From the NCBI RefSeq assembly GCF_010537335.1, contig NZ_AP019711.1, positions 1,364,001-1,428,000 on the forward strand: a stretch of DNA of 64,000 nucleotides. The letters are read 5' to 3'. This DNA is from Amedibacterium intestinale. Lineage in GTDB: Bacteria > Bacillota_I > Bacilli_A > Erysipelotrichales > Erysipelotrichaceae. Shown piece after piece: positions 1 through 9,346 of the stretch. The notes under the pieces were generated by a model that saw only the letters and a program-made list of their open reading frames with translations, searched no databases and was not told the DNA's origin. Numbering within the stretch: the stretch's first letter is position 1; every line of letters starts with the position of its first letter. The position numbers were made by a program, and so were the translations under genes.

Positions 1-93
1 AGCAGCGCTCAAAATTGTTTTTCTTGATAATTTCGAGGAAGATATACATATAAGAACATGCTGTATGTGGTTATTTTCTAAATTCTTTTCCAT
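1..93 (-). CDS. Partial Usp-domain protein resembling the KdpD universal stress domain (5' end only)
   Basis: An ATG at 91-93 on the minus strand opens a frame with no stop that runs off the left edge (31 codons visible). A GGAG ribosome binding site sits about 7 bases upstream. The visible residues end HVLICISSSKLSRKTILSAA, which matches the start of the Usp domain of KdpD; compare HILVCLGSSPTNEKVIRTAS in the KdpD-like protein at 256-2217. The gene is divergent from that kdpD-like gene. It may encode a stand-alone Usp protein or a second KdpD fragment. Only the N-terminus can be judged, so the full size and function are unknown. Confidence 0.55.
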   Translation of the reverse strand, partial: MEKNLENNHIQHVLICISSSKLSRKTILSAA

Positions 94-160
94 AACATTC
101 TCCATTTTTTATTTCTATATATCTATTTTATCAAAAATTGTTTATTTGCTTTAGATATTC

Positions 161-181
161 ATATTAAAATTGCATTAAAAT
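161..181. promoter_or_regulatory. Candidate operator: two ATTAAAAT direct repeats at 11-bp spacing
   Basis: ATTAAAAT occurs at 163-170 and again at 174-181, one helical turn apart, in the divergent gap between the partial Usp gene and the kdpD-like gene. The same pair with the same spacing lies upstream of the kdp operon at 9625-9643. Direct repeats about one turn apart are typical of OmpR/KdpE-family response regulators. Binding by a KdpE-like regulator is an inference; no kdpE is present in this window. Confidence 0.5.
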
Positions 182-255
182 CATGGTTAATTTCTATTTT
201 CATGGAATTTTCATAGTAGAATAATATAAAAAGCAGAAAGAAGGATGCATTTTAA

Positions 256-2217
256 ATGGAAAAAAGAAAAGGAAAATTAAAAATCTTTTTTGGATATTGT
301 GCAGGTGTTGGAAAAACCTATATGATGTTAAATACGGCACATCAAAAATATGTAGAGGGAGTTGATGTTGTCATTGGTTATATTGAACCACATGATCGTA
401 AAGAAACGATGGATCTGGTACATGGCTTGGAAACAATTCCAACAAAGCAAATAGAGTATAAAGGACATACTTTTAAAGAATTCGATTTAGACAGTGCACT
501 AAAACGGCATCCACAGTTAATTCTTGTAGATGAATTGGCACATACAAACATTTCTGGTTCTCGTCATGAAAAAAGATACAGTGATATTGAAGAGCTTTTA
601 CGAGCAGGAATTGATGTTTATACAACGGTAAATGTACAGCACTTGGAAAGTCTGCATGATATCGTAGAAAGCATCACCAGAATAAAGGTCAATGAAAGGA
701 TTCCTGATCACATTTTTGATGATGCCGATGATGTAAAACTGGTTGATATTGAAGTAGATGATCTGCTTATTCGTCTTGAAGAAGGAAAAATTTATCCAAA
801 AAATCGAGCAAAACGTGCCTTGGAACATTTTTTTGCGAAAGATAATTTGATTGCTTTGCGCTCCATTGCGTTAAGGCGATGTGCCGATCGTGTAAACTTA
901 ATTGCCACGCCACATACACGTACCTTTGCCAAAGACCATATCTTAGTATGCCTTGGTTCTTCTCCAACAAATGAAAAAGTCATACGCACCGCATCCCGCA
1001 TGGCACAGGCATTTCATGCTGATTTTACGGCTTTGTATGTAGAAACCGATCAGCAGTCCCACATGTCTGAAAAAGCAATGGCACAATTACAATCCAATTT
1101 AAAACTGGCACGTCATTTGGAAGCAGATATAGTTTCTACCTATGGAAATGATATCCCTTATCAAATCTCACAATATGTTAAAACAAGCAGTGTATCAAAA
1201 TTGGTAATCGGTCGTTCTTATCAAAAACCATCTATCTTCAAAAAAACAACGATTGTTGATCGTTTAAATCAATTATCTCCTGACCTGGAAATTTATATCA
1301 TTCCTGATGCACGTTCAAAAGCCTCTGCACATTCGTCTTTGGATTTGAAATCGTATATACACTTTACAAAAAAGGAGACTTTATCCACCATTTCTATTTT
1401 GCTTCTTACAACACTTGCCAGCTATGGTATTTTTACAATTCAGCCAAATGCTACGAATGCAATCTTGCTGTTTGTATTAGCTGCCTGTGTCATTGGTGTT
1501 ACAACATTATATCCTATTTACAGTATTCTTGCCGCAATCTACAGCGTTACGATCATTAACTTTCTTTTTATTGAACCACGCTTTACCTTTGAAATGTCAT
1601 CAAGCCAATATACATTAATCTTTATATGTATGATTGCAGTATCTTTCACAATATCTTATTTTACTAGAAAATTAAAAAGAGAAAATATCTTAGCCAGTCT
1701 TCATGCCCACAGCATGGATGTACTGCTGGAAACAAGCCAGAAACTGCAAATGTGCAACACATATGATGATGTAAAAGAAGAAGCCTGTTATCAGCTGCAT
1801 CGTATGTTAAAAAGACTCATTATTTACTACCCTGTAAAAAATAAAACTTTACAAGAACCCACACTTTACAGTGAACAGCATATTAGTGATGATCTTCATT
1901 CATTATATACAAGTAAGGAGGAAACAGCCGTTGCGAAATGGGTATTAGAAAACAATAAAAATGCAGGTGCATCCACAAGTACTCTGCCACATGCAAAAGG
2001 ATTATATCTAGCTATTCGAAAAAAAGATGATATCTTTGCGATTATCGGTATCGCCATGCAGCATAAAGAAGAACTTCCCCAATATGAGAAAGGTTTACTA
2101 AAGGCAATGTTAAATGAAATCGCACTAACCATGGATTCCATGAAACAGCAAAATCTGAAAAATGAAACCATTACGCGTATTCAATGGGTGGAATCTATTG
2201 GACATGATGATATTTAA
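256..2217 (+). CDS. kdpD: KdpD-like osmosensor lacking the histidine kinase domain
   Basis: This 653-aa protein has the sensor half of KdpD. The N-terminal KdpD domain carries a Walker A motif (GYCAGVGKT, about residues 13-21) and a LVDELAHTN segment near residue 90. A Usp domain follows at about 230-340 (HILVCLGSSPTNEKV), then four membrane segments of the DUF4118 type at about 375-475, and a GAF-like region to about 640. Full KdpD is near 900 aa and goes on into HisKA and HATPase domains. Here the frame stops after a helix ending ESIGHDDI, and a terminator follows within a few bases, so the shortening is not a sequencing break. It cannot autophosphorylate as a classical kinase. It lies 2.6 kb from kdpC on the other strand and probably senses potassium or nucleotide state through a partner encoded elsewhere. 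Confidence 0.85.
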   Translation: MEKRKGKLKIFFGYCAGVGKTYMMLNTAHQKYVEGVDVVIGYIEPHDRKETMDLVHGLETIPTKQIEYKGHTFKEFDLDSALKRHPQLILVDELAHTNISGSRHEKRYSDIEELLRAGIDVYTTVNVQHLESLHDIVESITRIKVNERIPDHIFDDADDVKLVDIEVDDLLIRLEEGKIYPKNRAKRALEHFFAKDNLIALRSIALRRCADRVNLIATPHTRTFAKDHILVCLGSSPTNEKVIRTASRMAQAFHADFTALYVETDQQSHMSEKAMAQLQSNLKLARHLEADIVSTYGNDIPYQISQYVKTSSVSKLVIGRSYQKPSIFKKTTIVDRLNQLSPDLEIYIIPDARSKASAHSSLDLKSYIHFTKKETLSTISILLLTTLASYGIFTIQPNATNAILLFVLAACVIGVTTLYPIYSILAAIYSVTIINFLFIEPRFTFEMSSSQYTLIFICMIAVSFTISYFTRKLKRENILASLHAHSMDVLLETSQKLQMCNTYDDVKEEACYQLHRMLKRLIIYYPVKNKTLQEPTLYSEQHISDDLHSLYTSKEETAVAKWVLENNKNAGASTSTLPHAKGLYLAIRKKDDIFAIIGIAMQHKEELPQYEKGLLKAMLNEIALTMDSMKQQNLKNETITRIQWVESIGHDDI

Positions 2218-2249
2218 AAAGCTTCCGCGAACAAACGGAAGCTTTTATT
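2218..2249 (+). terminator. Rho-independent terminator after the kdpD-like gene
   Basis: The stem AAAGCTTCCG / CGGAAGCTTT with an 8-base loop is followed by a T-rich run. It begins directly behind the stop codon and also lies between the convergent kdpD-like and ABC permease genes. Confidence 0.85.
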
Positions 2250-3046
2250 TATAAATGTAAATCTTTTTGTTTAAAGCGATAAAGAGTAAATACCATAAAG
2301 ACAATTGATGTAAAGGCAAAAATCAAAATACCTGCAAATCCGTTTGCTTCATAATGAATCAAAGCATCTGGCTGAAAAAGTGTAAATGGTGTAAGATACT
2401 TCATCCAATCAATTTTATCATTTACCTGTGACAGCATCTGCAACAAGAAAAATACAATTCCAAACCCTGCACCAAAACCAATTGCATACTTTGCCTCATT
2501 GCATAAACAGGAAAAGAAATAACATAAAGAAATAAGAAACAAATGCAGGAAGAATAAACCAATGTTTAATACAAGAAATTTCAGAAGTTCTAATTCCCCT
2601 TGAAACATGACTTCACAACCAACAACAATTAATGAACATGCATACAAAAGCAATACGAACACACTCAGCACAAGAACAGATAACTGTGTTAAAAATATTT
2701 GTTTTCGACTATAGCTTGTATTTAATAAATATGCCATAGAACCCTGATCAATATCCTTTGCGATCAAACGATAACTTAAAATCACCGTAAAAAGAAAAGG
2801 AATTAACAAGAAAAGAAAGCCATATAAATACGTAATTAAAAATTCAAGTAAGGTTGTTCCTGGATTGCTCATTCCAAAAGCCGCAAACAACTCTGGCATG
2901 CTTTGTGCCATTTCATTTAAACTATTCCCCAGTTTTGGATCATACATTGCACTGATTACAGAAACATATAAGGTAAGTATTCCTGCAAATAAAAGAAATA
3001 ATTTATAATTTGCTTTTACTTCCATCTTAAATAATGCTTTGCTCAT
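2249..3046 (-). CDS. ABC-2 type transporter permease
   Basis: This is a 265-aa integral membrane protein with six predicted hydrophobic segments. The first follows a short cytosolic start (MSKALFKMEVKANYKLFLLFAG), and a long extracytoplasmic loop near residues 30-65 follows. It overlaps the upstream ATPase gene by 4 bases (ATGA), so the two are translationally coupled subunits of one exporter. The architecture is that of the BcrB/NatB-type permeases used for drug, bacteriocin or sodium export. The substrate cannot be read from the sequence. The TetR gene upstream suggests inducible export of a toxic compound. Confidence 0.8.
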   Translation of the reverse strand: MSKALFKMEVKANYKLFLLFAGILTLYVSVISAMYDPKLGNSLNEMAQSMPELFAAFGMSNPGTTLLEFLITYLYGFLFLLIPFLFTVILSYRLIAKDIDQGSMAYLLNTSYSRKQIFLTQLSVLVLSVFVLLLYACSLIVVGCEVMFQGELELLKFLVLNIGLFFLHLFLISLCYFFSCLCNEAKYAIGFGAGFGIVFFLLQMLSQVNDKIDWMKYLTPFTLFQPDALIHYEANGFAGILIFAFTSIVFMVFTLYRFKQKDLHL

Positions 3047-3927
3047 TTTCTATCCTCCCCATAATATTGAATAAAAACTTCTTCCAATGTTTGATAACGT
3101 GCATTCATATCTTTTACATCAAATGTACACAACTCTTTCAGCAATACATTTACATCCCCTTTCCATAAGAAAGTAACCTTGCAAAAAAACTGTTTGCAAG
3201 CAGGTATTCTTTTCGCAAACTGCTGTGCATCTTCCTCATTCGCAAATGTAATCTCATAATGCTTGCTTCTATTAAGCTTCATTTTATTTAAATCTTCATC
3301 TGCTACAATTCTTCCATCTTTGATCATCAATATTCGATCACAAGTTTGTTCAATTTCTTCAAAAATATGCGAAGACATAAGGATGGTTTTTCCACGTTTT
3401 TGTTCACTTTGAATAAGTTCAACAAATTTTTGCTGCATAAGCGGATCTAATCCACTTGTCGGCTCATCTAATAAAATTAAGGGAGCATCCTGCATAAAAG
3501 CGATGACCAGTCCTACTTTTTGTTTCATTCCTTTCGACATTTTTCGAATTTTTACTTTTGGATCAAATTCCAAATATTCGATTAATTCCTGCGCACGCTG
3601 AAAATCTTTTATCTGCTTCATTTCCGCAATAAATTGAATGAACTCATATCCATTCATATGTTCCATGACAGAAATTTCTCCAGGAAGATAGCCAACATGT
3701 TTTTGAATCTCTAAGGCTTCTTGAAAACAATCCATTCCCATGATTTTAGCACTTCCCTGCTGCTGTTTTATAAACCCCATCAAATGTCGTATTGTCGTTG
3801 TTTTCCCTGCTCCATTTGGACCAATAAAGCCGACGATTTCTCCTTTCTTCAAGGAAAAAGAAATATCAAAGATTCCCTTTTTATTTCCATAGTCTTTTGT
3901 TAAATGTTCAACTTCGATCATCTTCAT
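3043..3927 (-). CDS. ABC transporter ATP-binding protein (drug/bacitracin exporter type)
   Basis: This 294-aa ATPase has a Walker A motif (GPNGAGKTT, about residue 36), a Q-loop, an ABC signature MSKGMKQKV (about 133), Walker B LILLDEPTSGLDP (about 152) and a switch His in MSSHIFEEI. The last 70 residues form the C-terminal extension common in BcrA-type proteins. The ribosome binding site GGGAGG lies 8 bases before ATG 3927. That site was originally inside the end of the tetR reading frame, whose old stop TGA overlaps this ATG. The 190-bp insertion at 4025-4214 has therefore uncoupled this gene from tetR translation and may supply a new promoter. Confidence 0.85.
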   Translation of the reverse strand: MKMIEVEHLTKDYGNKKGIFDISFSLKKGEIVGFIGPNGAGKTTTIRHLMGFIKQQQGSAKIMGMDCFQEALEIQKHVGYLPGEISVMEHMNGYEFIQFIAEMKQIKDFQRAQELIEYLEFDPKVKIRKMSKGMKQKVGLVIAFMQDAPLILLDEPTSGLDPLMQQKFVELIQSEQKRGKTILMSSHIFEEIEQTCDRILMIKDGRIVADEDLNKMKLNRSKHYEITFANEEDAQQFAKRIPACKQFFCKVTFLWKGDVNVLLKELCTFDVKDMNARYQTLEEVFIQYYGEDRK

Positions 3928-4024
3928 AGATATTCCTCCCGATAACTTATTTTTTTAAACATTTCTTTCCATACATTAAAATCTTCTACCATTTCTTCAA
4001 AAGATAAAGAACTTCCTGTTCTTT
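3924..4024 (-). pseudogene. Orphaned original 3' end of the tetR gene
   Basis: Read on the minus strand, the bases after the insertion continue the TetR frame from QRTGSS into LSFEEMVEDFNVWKEMFKK and on to a TGA that overlaps the ATPase start as ATGA. This is the ancestral C-terminus, about 27 residues longer than the point of interruption. It is now separated from the rest of tetR by the 190-bp element. Confidence 0.8.
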
Positions 4025-4233
4025 CAGACCGTTGACAAAGTCGCTCTTTGAGCAGACTTTGTCATTCGGTCTTTTTTTATCCCCACTTTTGTATAAAAAA
4101 CAGGTGATTTTAAGCTATCATTTACCAAAAATCACCTAGTAAAAGGAATCTTTCTACCACTTTTTTTAAATTGGTTTTATATATTTTCAAAATATATAGT
4201 TTGTCAACAACCTGAAAGAACTTCCTGTTCTTT
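4006..4233. repeat. 19-bp direct repeats flanking the MITE-like insertion
   Basis: AAAGAACTTCCTGTTCTTT is present at 4006-4024 and 4215-4233. The repeat is itself a 7-bp inverted repeat with a 5-base centre. One copy belongs to the intact tetR sequence; the second is the presumed target duplication made by the insertion. Confidence 0.8.
4025..4214. mobile_element. 190-bp MITE-like insertion in the tetR 3' end
   Basis: The element ends in imperfect 12-bp inverted repeats (CAGACCGTTGAC and, inverted, CAGGTTGTTGAC, 9 of 12 identical) and has no coding capacity. Inside are a long hairpin with a plus-strand T tract (4026-4077), an AGGTGATTTT/AAAATCACCT hairpin (4102-4137) and, on the minus strand near the right end, a good promoter: TTGACA and TATATA about 18 bases apart, pointing at the ABC genes. 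Removing the element plus one flanking repeat restores an uninterrupted tetR frame. No transposase matching these ends is seen in the window. Confidence 0.7.
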
Positions 4234-4750
4234 GTTTTTCTAATAAATATCCTTCCGACATCCAAAGCATCATACGATAGATTTGTTTTGGATCAATTTC
4301 TTCTTTAAATAAAGATACATCCATATGCTTAAAATAGACTTCAAAAGATGTATCCATCATCTCATTAACAAACGAAGAGGATGCTGTATCTTCCTTTTGG
4401 CTGGAAAGAAACATCGTCAAAGAAAACTCATAAATATGAGGATATTGAGAAATAAGTTCAAGTTTCACCTTCACTCCATAATCAAATAATTCAAAAAAAT
4501 CATGGATATTTGAAAATTCTTCATAACAGATACTTTTTCGCATAATGGTTTCACAAAATTCACATAAATAACAATAAAAACTTTCTTTGTTTTTAAAATA
4601 ATAAAACAGCAACCCTTTCGATATCCCTGCTTTATCCGCAATATCCTGTGTATTGGCTTTCTTGTATCCATATTTTCCAAAATATTCCATTCCTGCATTT
4701 CTTATTTTATCCTGCTTTTCTTCAGGAAGTTCTAGAAATTTTTCATACAT
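4187..4750 (-). CDS. TetR-family regulator with C-terminus replaced by an insertion
   Basis: This 187-aa protein has an N-terminal TetR helix-turn-helix (TQDIADKAGISKGLLFYYF, about residues 35-53) and a helical ligand-binding domain. It very probably represses the ABC exporter genes downstream. The frame now ends in ten residues read from the inserted 190-bp element (FRLLTNYIF after GSS). The original tail of about 27 residues lies at 3924-4024. TetR dimerisation often involves the last helices, so activity may be altered. Only experiment could show whether it is still a repressor. Confidence 0.85.
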   Translation of the reverse strand: MYEKFLELPEEKQDKIRNAGMEYFGKYGYKKANTQDIADKAGISKGLLFYYFKNKESFYCYLCEFCETIMRKSICYEEFSNIHDFFELFDYGVKVKLELISQYPHIYEFSLTMFLSSQKEDTASSSFVNEMMDTSFEVYFKHMDVSLFKEEIDPKQIYRMMLWMSEGYLLEKQRTGSSFRLLTNYIF

Positions 4751-4784
4751 GGTCGTTTCTCCTTTAACTCATCTGGTTAATTTC

Positions 4785-4812
4785 ATTTTAATCCATTGAC
4801 TTTTTTATTCAA
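4785..4812 (-). promoter_or_regulatory. tetR promoter
   Basis: On the minus strand TTGAAT (4807-4812) and TAAAAT (4785-4790) are separated by 16 bases, about 35 bases before the tetR start. A GGAGAA ribosome binding site follows. Confidence 0.55.
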
Positions 4813-4833
4813 CCCCCTATATCAAAAACTATA

Positions 4834-4868
4834 TAAAAAAGCAGGAGCCTATAAACTCTTGCTTTTTC
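4834..4868 (-). terminator. Terminator of the kdp operon
   Basis: A GCAAGAG/CTCCTGC stem with one mismatch is followed by a run of Ts on the minus strand, directly after the kdpC stop codon. Confidence 0.7.
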
Positions 4869-4874
4869 TTTCTA

Positions 4875-5498
4875 TTACATCATCCCAATTTCCTGTGCAA
4901 GTTCTAAATTCAAGGTAACGACATTCACTTTATCTTCACCAAAAATTCCGAAAACTTTTCCATCTGTATTATTTTTAATCAATTCTTCTACTTTTTCTTT
5001 AGGAAGTTTGCTGTTTTTCACAACACGATCAATCTGCACATTGGCAGCTTCTACAGAGATATGAGGATCTAATCCTGAACCAGATGCTGTTACGATATCA
5101 CTTGGAATATCTTCTTTTTTTACTGTAGGATTTTCTTTCATAAATTTTTCTACATCTTCTGCAATTCTTTTTTCTAATTCCGGATTGCTTGGTGCATAGT
5201 TGTTACTTCCACTAGCGACTCCACTATATTCCCCATTTTCTTTTTGTTCTTCTGTATACGTATTGTAATTATACGCAGAAGGTCTGCAGTGGAATAATCG
5301 CTCATCTGTAAAATCCTGTCCAACAAATTTTGCGCCTACCACTTTCCCATCTACTTCCAGCTTGCTTCCATTTGCCTGTTTTGGAAAGATAAGCTGAGAT
5401 GCACCTGTTAAAGCCAATGGATATATAAGACCGCATAGAACAAGCATAGCAATCGTAAATATAAATGCTGTTTTAAAATGATTTAAAAAGTTTTTCAT
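4875..5498 (-). CDS. kdpC: Potassium-transporting ATPase subunit C
   Basis: This 207-aa subunit has one N-terminal membrane helix (FKTAFIFTIAMLVLCGLIYPL, about residues 9-29) and an extracytoplasmic domain with family-typical stretches: YNYNTYTEEQ, GSNNYAPSNPEL, SDIVTASGSGLDPHIS and VQIDRVV. KdpC stabilises the KdpFABC complex and supports ATP-driven potassium uptake. The start codon lies 11 bases after the kdpB stop and has a GGAGG site. It is the last gene of the operon. Confidence 0.95.
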   Translation of the reverse strand: MKNFLNHFKTAFIFTIAMLVLCGLIYPLALTGASQLIFPKQANGSKLEVDGKVVGAKFVGQDFTDERLFHCRPSAYNYNTYTEEQKENGEYSGVASGSNNYAPSNPELEKRIAEDVEKFMKENPTVKKEDIPSDIVTASGSGLDPHISVEAANVQIDRVVKNSKLPKEKVEELIKNNTDGKVFGIFGEDKVNVVTLNLELAQEIGMM

Positions 5499-5509
5499 AA
5501 TTCATCCTC

Positions 5510-7564
5510 CTACATACCTAACATCAATAATAATGGAGATACGATCAAATCAATGATTTTAATTCCAATAAATGGACAGATAACACCACCAAGTCCATAA
5601 ATCATCATGTTACGTCCTAACATTTTTCCAGCACTCATTGGTTTATATTTTACACCTTTCATTGCCAGAGGAATTAAAAATGGAATAATAATAGCATTAA
5701 AAATCAAAGCAGAAAGAATCGCACTGGCAGGACTTGCTAAATTCATAATATTGAGTACTTCCATTTCTGGAATTGCTGTTGTAAACATCGCTGGAATAAT
5801 GGCAAAGTATTTCGCAATATCATTGGCTATCGAGAAAGTAGTTAAAGAACCACGAGTAATCAACAATTGTTTTCCAATTTCTACAACTTCCAAAATCTTC
5901 GTAGGATCGCTGTCCAAATCTACCATGTTGGCAGCTTCTTTTGCAGCAGAGGTACCACTGTTCATAGCCAAACCTACATCCGCCTGTGCAAGTGCAGGAG
6001 CATCGTTTGTTCCATCTCCAGTCATCGCAACAATTTTTCCTTCTGCCTGTTCTTTTTTTATCGCCGTAATTTTATCTTCCGGTTTACATTCTGCGATATA
6101 ACCATCTACCCCTGCTTCTGCGGCAATCGTTGCTGCTGTTAATGGATTATCTCCAGTACACATAATGGTTTTAATACCAATCGCACGAAGTCTTTCAAAA
6201 CGTTCTACAAGACCTGGTTTTACCGTATCTTTTAAATAAATTACCCCAAGAATACGAGCATCAAGACATACGATCAAGGGTGTACCACCCAATTTTGATA
6301 TTTCATCTACTTTTCCATTCAAATCAGCAGGGATACTTCCACCTTTTTCTTTAATATATTGAGAAATTGCATCTCCTGCACCTTTACGAATGATGTGTTC
6401 TTTTGTATCCAGCCCACTCATTTTCGTAGAAGCACTAAATTCCACAAATGTCGCATCATTATAATCTTCTTCACGAATAGAAGCACCAAGTTTTTTCGCA
6501 AGTTCTACAGTTGATTTTCCTTCAGGTGTATCATCTTTAATTGATGCAAGCATTGCCACATCACGCAATTCTTCTTTGCTTACCCCTTCAACTGGAACAA
6601 ATTCACTAGCCAAACGATTTCCAAATGTAATTGTCCCTGTCTTATCCAAGATCATCGTATCTACATCACCACAAGCTTCTACTGCTTTTCCACTCATTGC
6701 GATGACATTAAAACGTGTAACACGATCCATACCGGCTATTCCAATCGCACTTAACAAAGCACCGATGGTTGTTGGAATTAAACAAACAGATAAAGCAATT
6801 AATGTTGAAATAGGAATTTTCACACCTGTATAGCTGGCAATAGGATATAAAGTAACAATAACAATCAAGAAAATGATCGTCAAAGAAACAAGAAGTGTAT
6901 TTAATGCAACTTCATTTTGTGTTTTTTGACGAGAAGCTCCTTCTACCAAAGAAATCATCTTATCAAGGAAAGAATGTCCCGGTTCTGATGTAATTTCTAC
7001 TTTGATCCAGTCAGATACAACGGTTGTACCACCTGTTACAGAAGCAAAATCTCCACCACTTTCTTTTAATACCGGAGCAGATTCACCAGTAATTGCAGAT
7101 TCATCAATACTGGCAATACCTTCAACGATTTCTCCATCATTGGGAATCATTTCTCCTGTATTTACAAGTACGATATCTCCTTTTTTTAGTTCGGAAGCAG
7201 ATACGATTTTTTCACTTCCATCTTCTAAGATTAAACGAGCTTTCGTATCCTTTTTGGTTTTCTTTAACGTTTCTGCCTGTGCTTTTCCACGTCCTTCTGC
7301 TACTGATTCCGCAAAATTTGCGAATAATAAAGTAACAAACAAGATAATCGCAACAAAGGCATTATATAAACTTAGATTGTTTCCCTCATCATGGAATAAG
7401 GATGGGAAAAAGATCAATATGGTACTGATTAAAAATCCAACCTCTACGACAAACATAACTGGATTTTTCACCATATATTTTGGATTCAGTTTTAGGAAAG
7501 CACCTTTGATACTGGAGCCAAGAATATCTTTTGTAATAAATTTTGTTTTTGTTTCACGACTCAT
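5510..7564 (-). CDS. kdpB: Potassium-transporting P-type ATPase subunit B
   Basis: This 684-aa P-type ATPase is the energy-coupling subunit of the Kdp pump. Visible are the actuator motif TGES (in [11 protein letters not shown], about residue 160), the phosphorylated Asp in DKTGTITFG (about 307), the nucleotide-binding KGAGDAI segment and the hinge [18 protein letters not shown] (about 515). Length matches the family. It sits 18 bases after kdpA and 11 before kdpC in one transcript. Confidence 0.97.
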   Translation of the reverse strand: MSRETKTKFITKDILGSSIKGAFLKLNPKYMVKNPVMFVVEVGFLISTILIFFPSLFHDEGNNLSLYNAFVAIILFVTLLFANFAESVAEGRGKAQAETLKKTKKDTKARLILEDGSEKIVSASELKKGDIVLVNTGEMIPNDGEIVEGIASIDESAITGESAPVLKESGGDFASVTGGTTVVSDWIKVEITSEPGHSFLDKMISLVEGASRQKTQNEVALNTLLVSLTIIFLIVIVTLYPIASYTGVKIPISTLIALSVCLIPTTIGALLSAIGIAGMDRVTRFNVIAMSGKAVEACGDVDTMILDKTGTITFGNRLASEFVPVEGVSKEELRDVAMLASIKDDTPEGKSTVELAKKLGASIREEDYNDATFVEFSASTKMSGLDTKEHIIRKGAGDAISQYIKEKGGSIPADLNGKVDEISKLGGTPLIVCLDARILGVIYLKDTVKPGLVERFERLRAIGIKTIMCTGDNPLTAATIAAEAGVDGYIAECKPEDKITAIKKEQAEGKIVAMTGDGTNDAPALAQADVGLAMNSGTSAAKEAANMVDLDSDPTKILEVVEIGKQLLITRGSLTTFSIANDIAKYFAIIPAMFTTAIPEMEVLNIMNLASPASAILSALIFNAIIIPFLIPLAMKGVKYKPMSAGKMLGRNMMIYGLGGVICPFIGIKIIDLIVSPLLLMLGM

Positions 7565-7582
7565 AACGACAGTATCCTCCTT

Positions 7583-9328
7583 TTATATTCCAATCGTTAA
7601 TGCTTCCGCAATTGGACCTAATGCCAAAGATGGCAAGAATGTCAATGCCGCAAAGATATATACAACAAAGACTAAAACAATCGCAAATGTCCAAGTATTT
7701 GTTTTTAATGTACCAACCGATTCATTGATATCCATCTTATTAAATAAACTTCCTGCAATTGCCAACTGAATGATAATAGATAAATATCTTCCAAAAAACA
7801 TTGCCATACCTGTTGTAATATTCCAGAAGTAAGAATTATCTGCCAAACCTTCAAAACCTGAACCATTGTTTGCCGCAGATGATGCAAATTCATACAATAC
7901 CTGAGAAAGGCCATGATATCCTGGATTTGTAATACCTTCTAAACCTGCCTGACAAGCTACTGCAATTGCCGAGAATCCCAAAATCAGCAAAGGATGAATA
8001 ATGATACATAAAGCCGCAAGCTTCATTTCTTTTCCTTCAATTTTCTTTCCTAAATATTCTGGTGTACGCCCAATCATCAATCCACAAATAAATACAGCGA
8101 TAATTGCATAAATCAACATGTTCATCAAACCAACACCAGCACCGCCAAAGACAACATTTAACATCATGTGCAATAATGGAACCATACCGCCTAATGGTGT
8201 TAACGTATCATGCATGTTATTAACCGTACCTGTTGTAAAGGATGTTGTTACAGTTGTAAATAAAGAAGACTGTGCAACCCCAAAACGTACTTCTTTTCCT
8301 TCCATGCTTCCCAATGTTTGTGTAATGCCATTTGCTGCAACAGCTGCATTTCCCTGACTTTCTGCCCAGTAACAAACACCAAGACCAATTAAGAATAATA
8401 TCCCCATGGCAACAAAAATTGTACGTCCTTCCTTACCTAGCCAAACACGTTTTTTATTTTCATCAGATACAATAGCAGAAGAATCTTTTCTTAAAGCTTT
8501 TCTTTCCTGTGCTTTATCATAAGCCATATGACCAAATGTAAATACACAGGCAGCAGGCAATACCATCATAGAGAATAATTCCACAAGATCACTCAAAATC
8601 GTTGGATTTTCCAATGGAGTTGATGAGTTAGCTCCCAAGAACCCTCCCCCATTTGTTCCTAAATGCTTAATAGATTCAAGAGCCGCAATCGGTCCGCTGG
8701 CAATATCCTGTAATTTTCCTTCTATCGTTTCGACTGTAAAATTCGCAGCTAATGTTTGTGGTACGCCCTGAAATACAAGGAACAAACCAACAAGAAATGC
8801 AGCCGGCAACAAGAAACGAGTTGTGATACGTGTAAAATCAACATAGAAGTTTCCCATAGGTTTTCCTAACAAACCTCTAACCATTGCCACGCAAGCCGCA
8901 TAACCTGTAGCCGCTGAAGTAAACATCATCATAATAATAACGACCATCTGTGATAAATACGTCAATCCGGATTCACCAGAATAATGTTGTAAATTCGTAT
9001 TTGTCATAAAGGAAATAATCGTATTGAAAGATAATGTCTGTTCCATATTATCAATCCCATTTGGATTTAAGAATAAAACAGATTGTATACGTAAAAGTAA
9101 ATATCCAACAAGTACCATACATGCATTTACTAACAATAATGCACATGCATACTGTTTCCAGTTCATATTTGAAGTATCAATTCGAAATACTTTATAAATC
9201 ACATGATCTACTCTATCAAAAACTGGATCTGCAAAACTTTTTTTATATGTGGTGATATGATAAACATACATTCCAATTGGGAATATAATCACCATAAAGA
9301 TAAGCAAAGTACAAAGTATCTGTAACAT
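7583..9328 (-). CDS. kdpA: Potassium-transporting ATPase subunit A
   Basis: This 581-aa subunit forms the channel-like potassium pathway. About ten membrane helices and the four selectivity-filter-like repeats are visible, for example LGTNGGGFLGANSSTPLENP and AANNGSGF. The start has a GGAGGAAAGGGAG site, 18 bases behind kdpF. The length is slightly above the E. coli protein (557 aa). Confidence 0.97.
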   Translation of the reverse strand: MLQILCTLLIFMVIIFPIGMYVYHITTYKKSFADPVFDRVDHVIYKVFRIDTSNMNWKQYACALLLVNACMVLVGYLLLRIQSVLFLNPNGIDNMEQTLSFNTIISFMTNTNLQHYSGESGLTYLSQMVVIIMMMFTSAATGYAACVAMVRGLLGKPMGNFYVDFTRITTRFLLPAAFLVGLFLVFQGVPQTLAANFTVETIEGKLQDIASGPIAALESIKHLGTNGGGFLGANSSTPLENPTILSDLVELFSMMVLPAACVFTFGHMAYDKAQERKALRKDSSAIVSDENKKRVWLGKEGRTIFVAMGILFLIGLGVCYWAESQGNAAVAANGITQTLGSMEGKEVRFGVAQSSLFTTVTTSFTTGTVNNMHDTLTPLGGMVPLLHMMLNVVFGGAGVGLMNMLIYAIIAVFICGLMIGRTPEYLGKKIEGKEMKLAALCIIIHPLLILGFSAIAVACQAGLEGITNPGYHGLSQVLYEFASSAANNGSGFEGLADNSYFWNITTGMAMFFGRYLSIIIQLAIAGSLFNKMDINESVGTLKTNTWTFAIVLVFVVYIFAALTFLPSLALGPIAEALTIGI

Positions 9329-9346
9329 AGCTCCCTTTCCTCCTAT

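Noticed and set aside
5607-7769. Several long plus-strand frames opposite kdpB and kdpA
   Set aside because: They are antisense shadows of clearly identified kdp genes and lack ribosome binding sites or family features.
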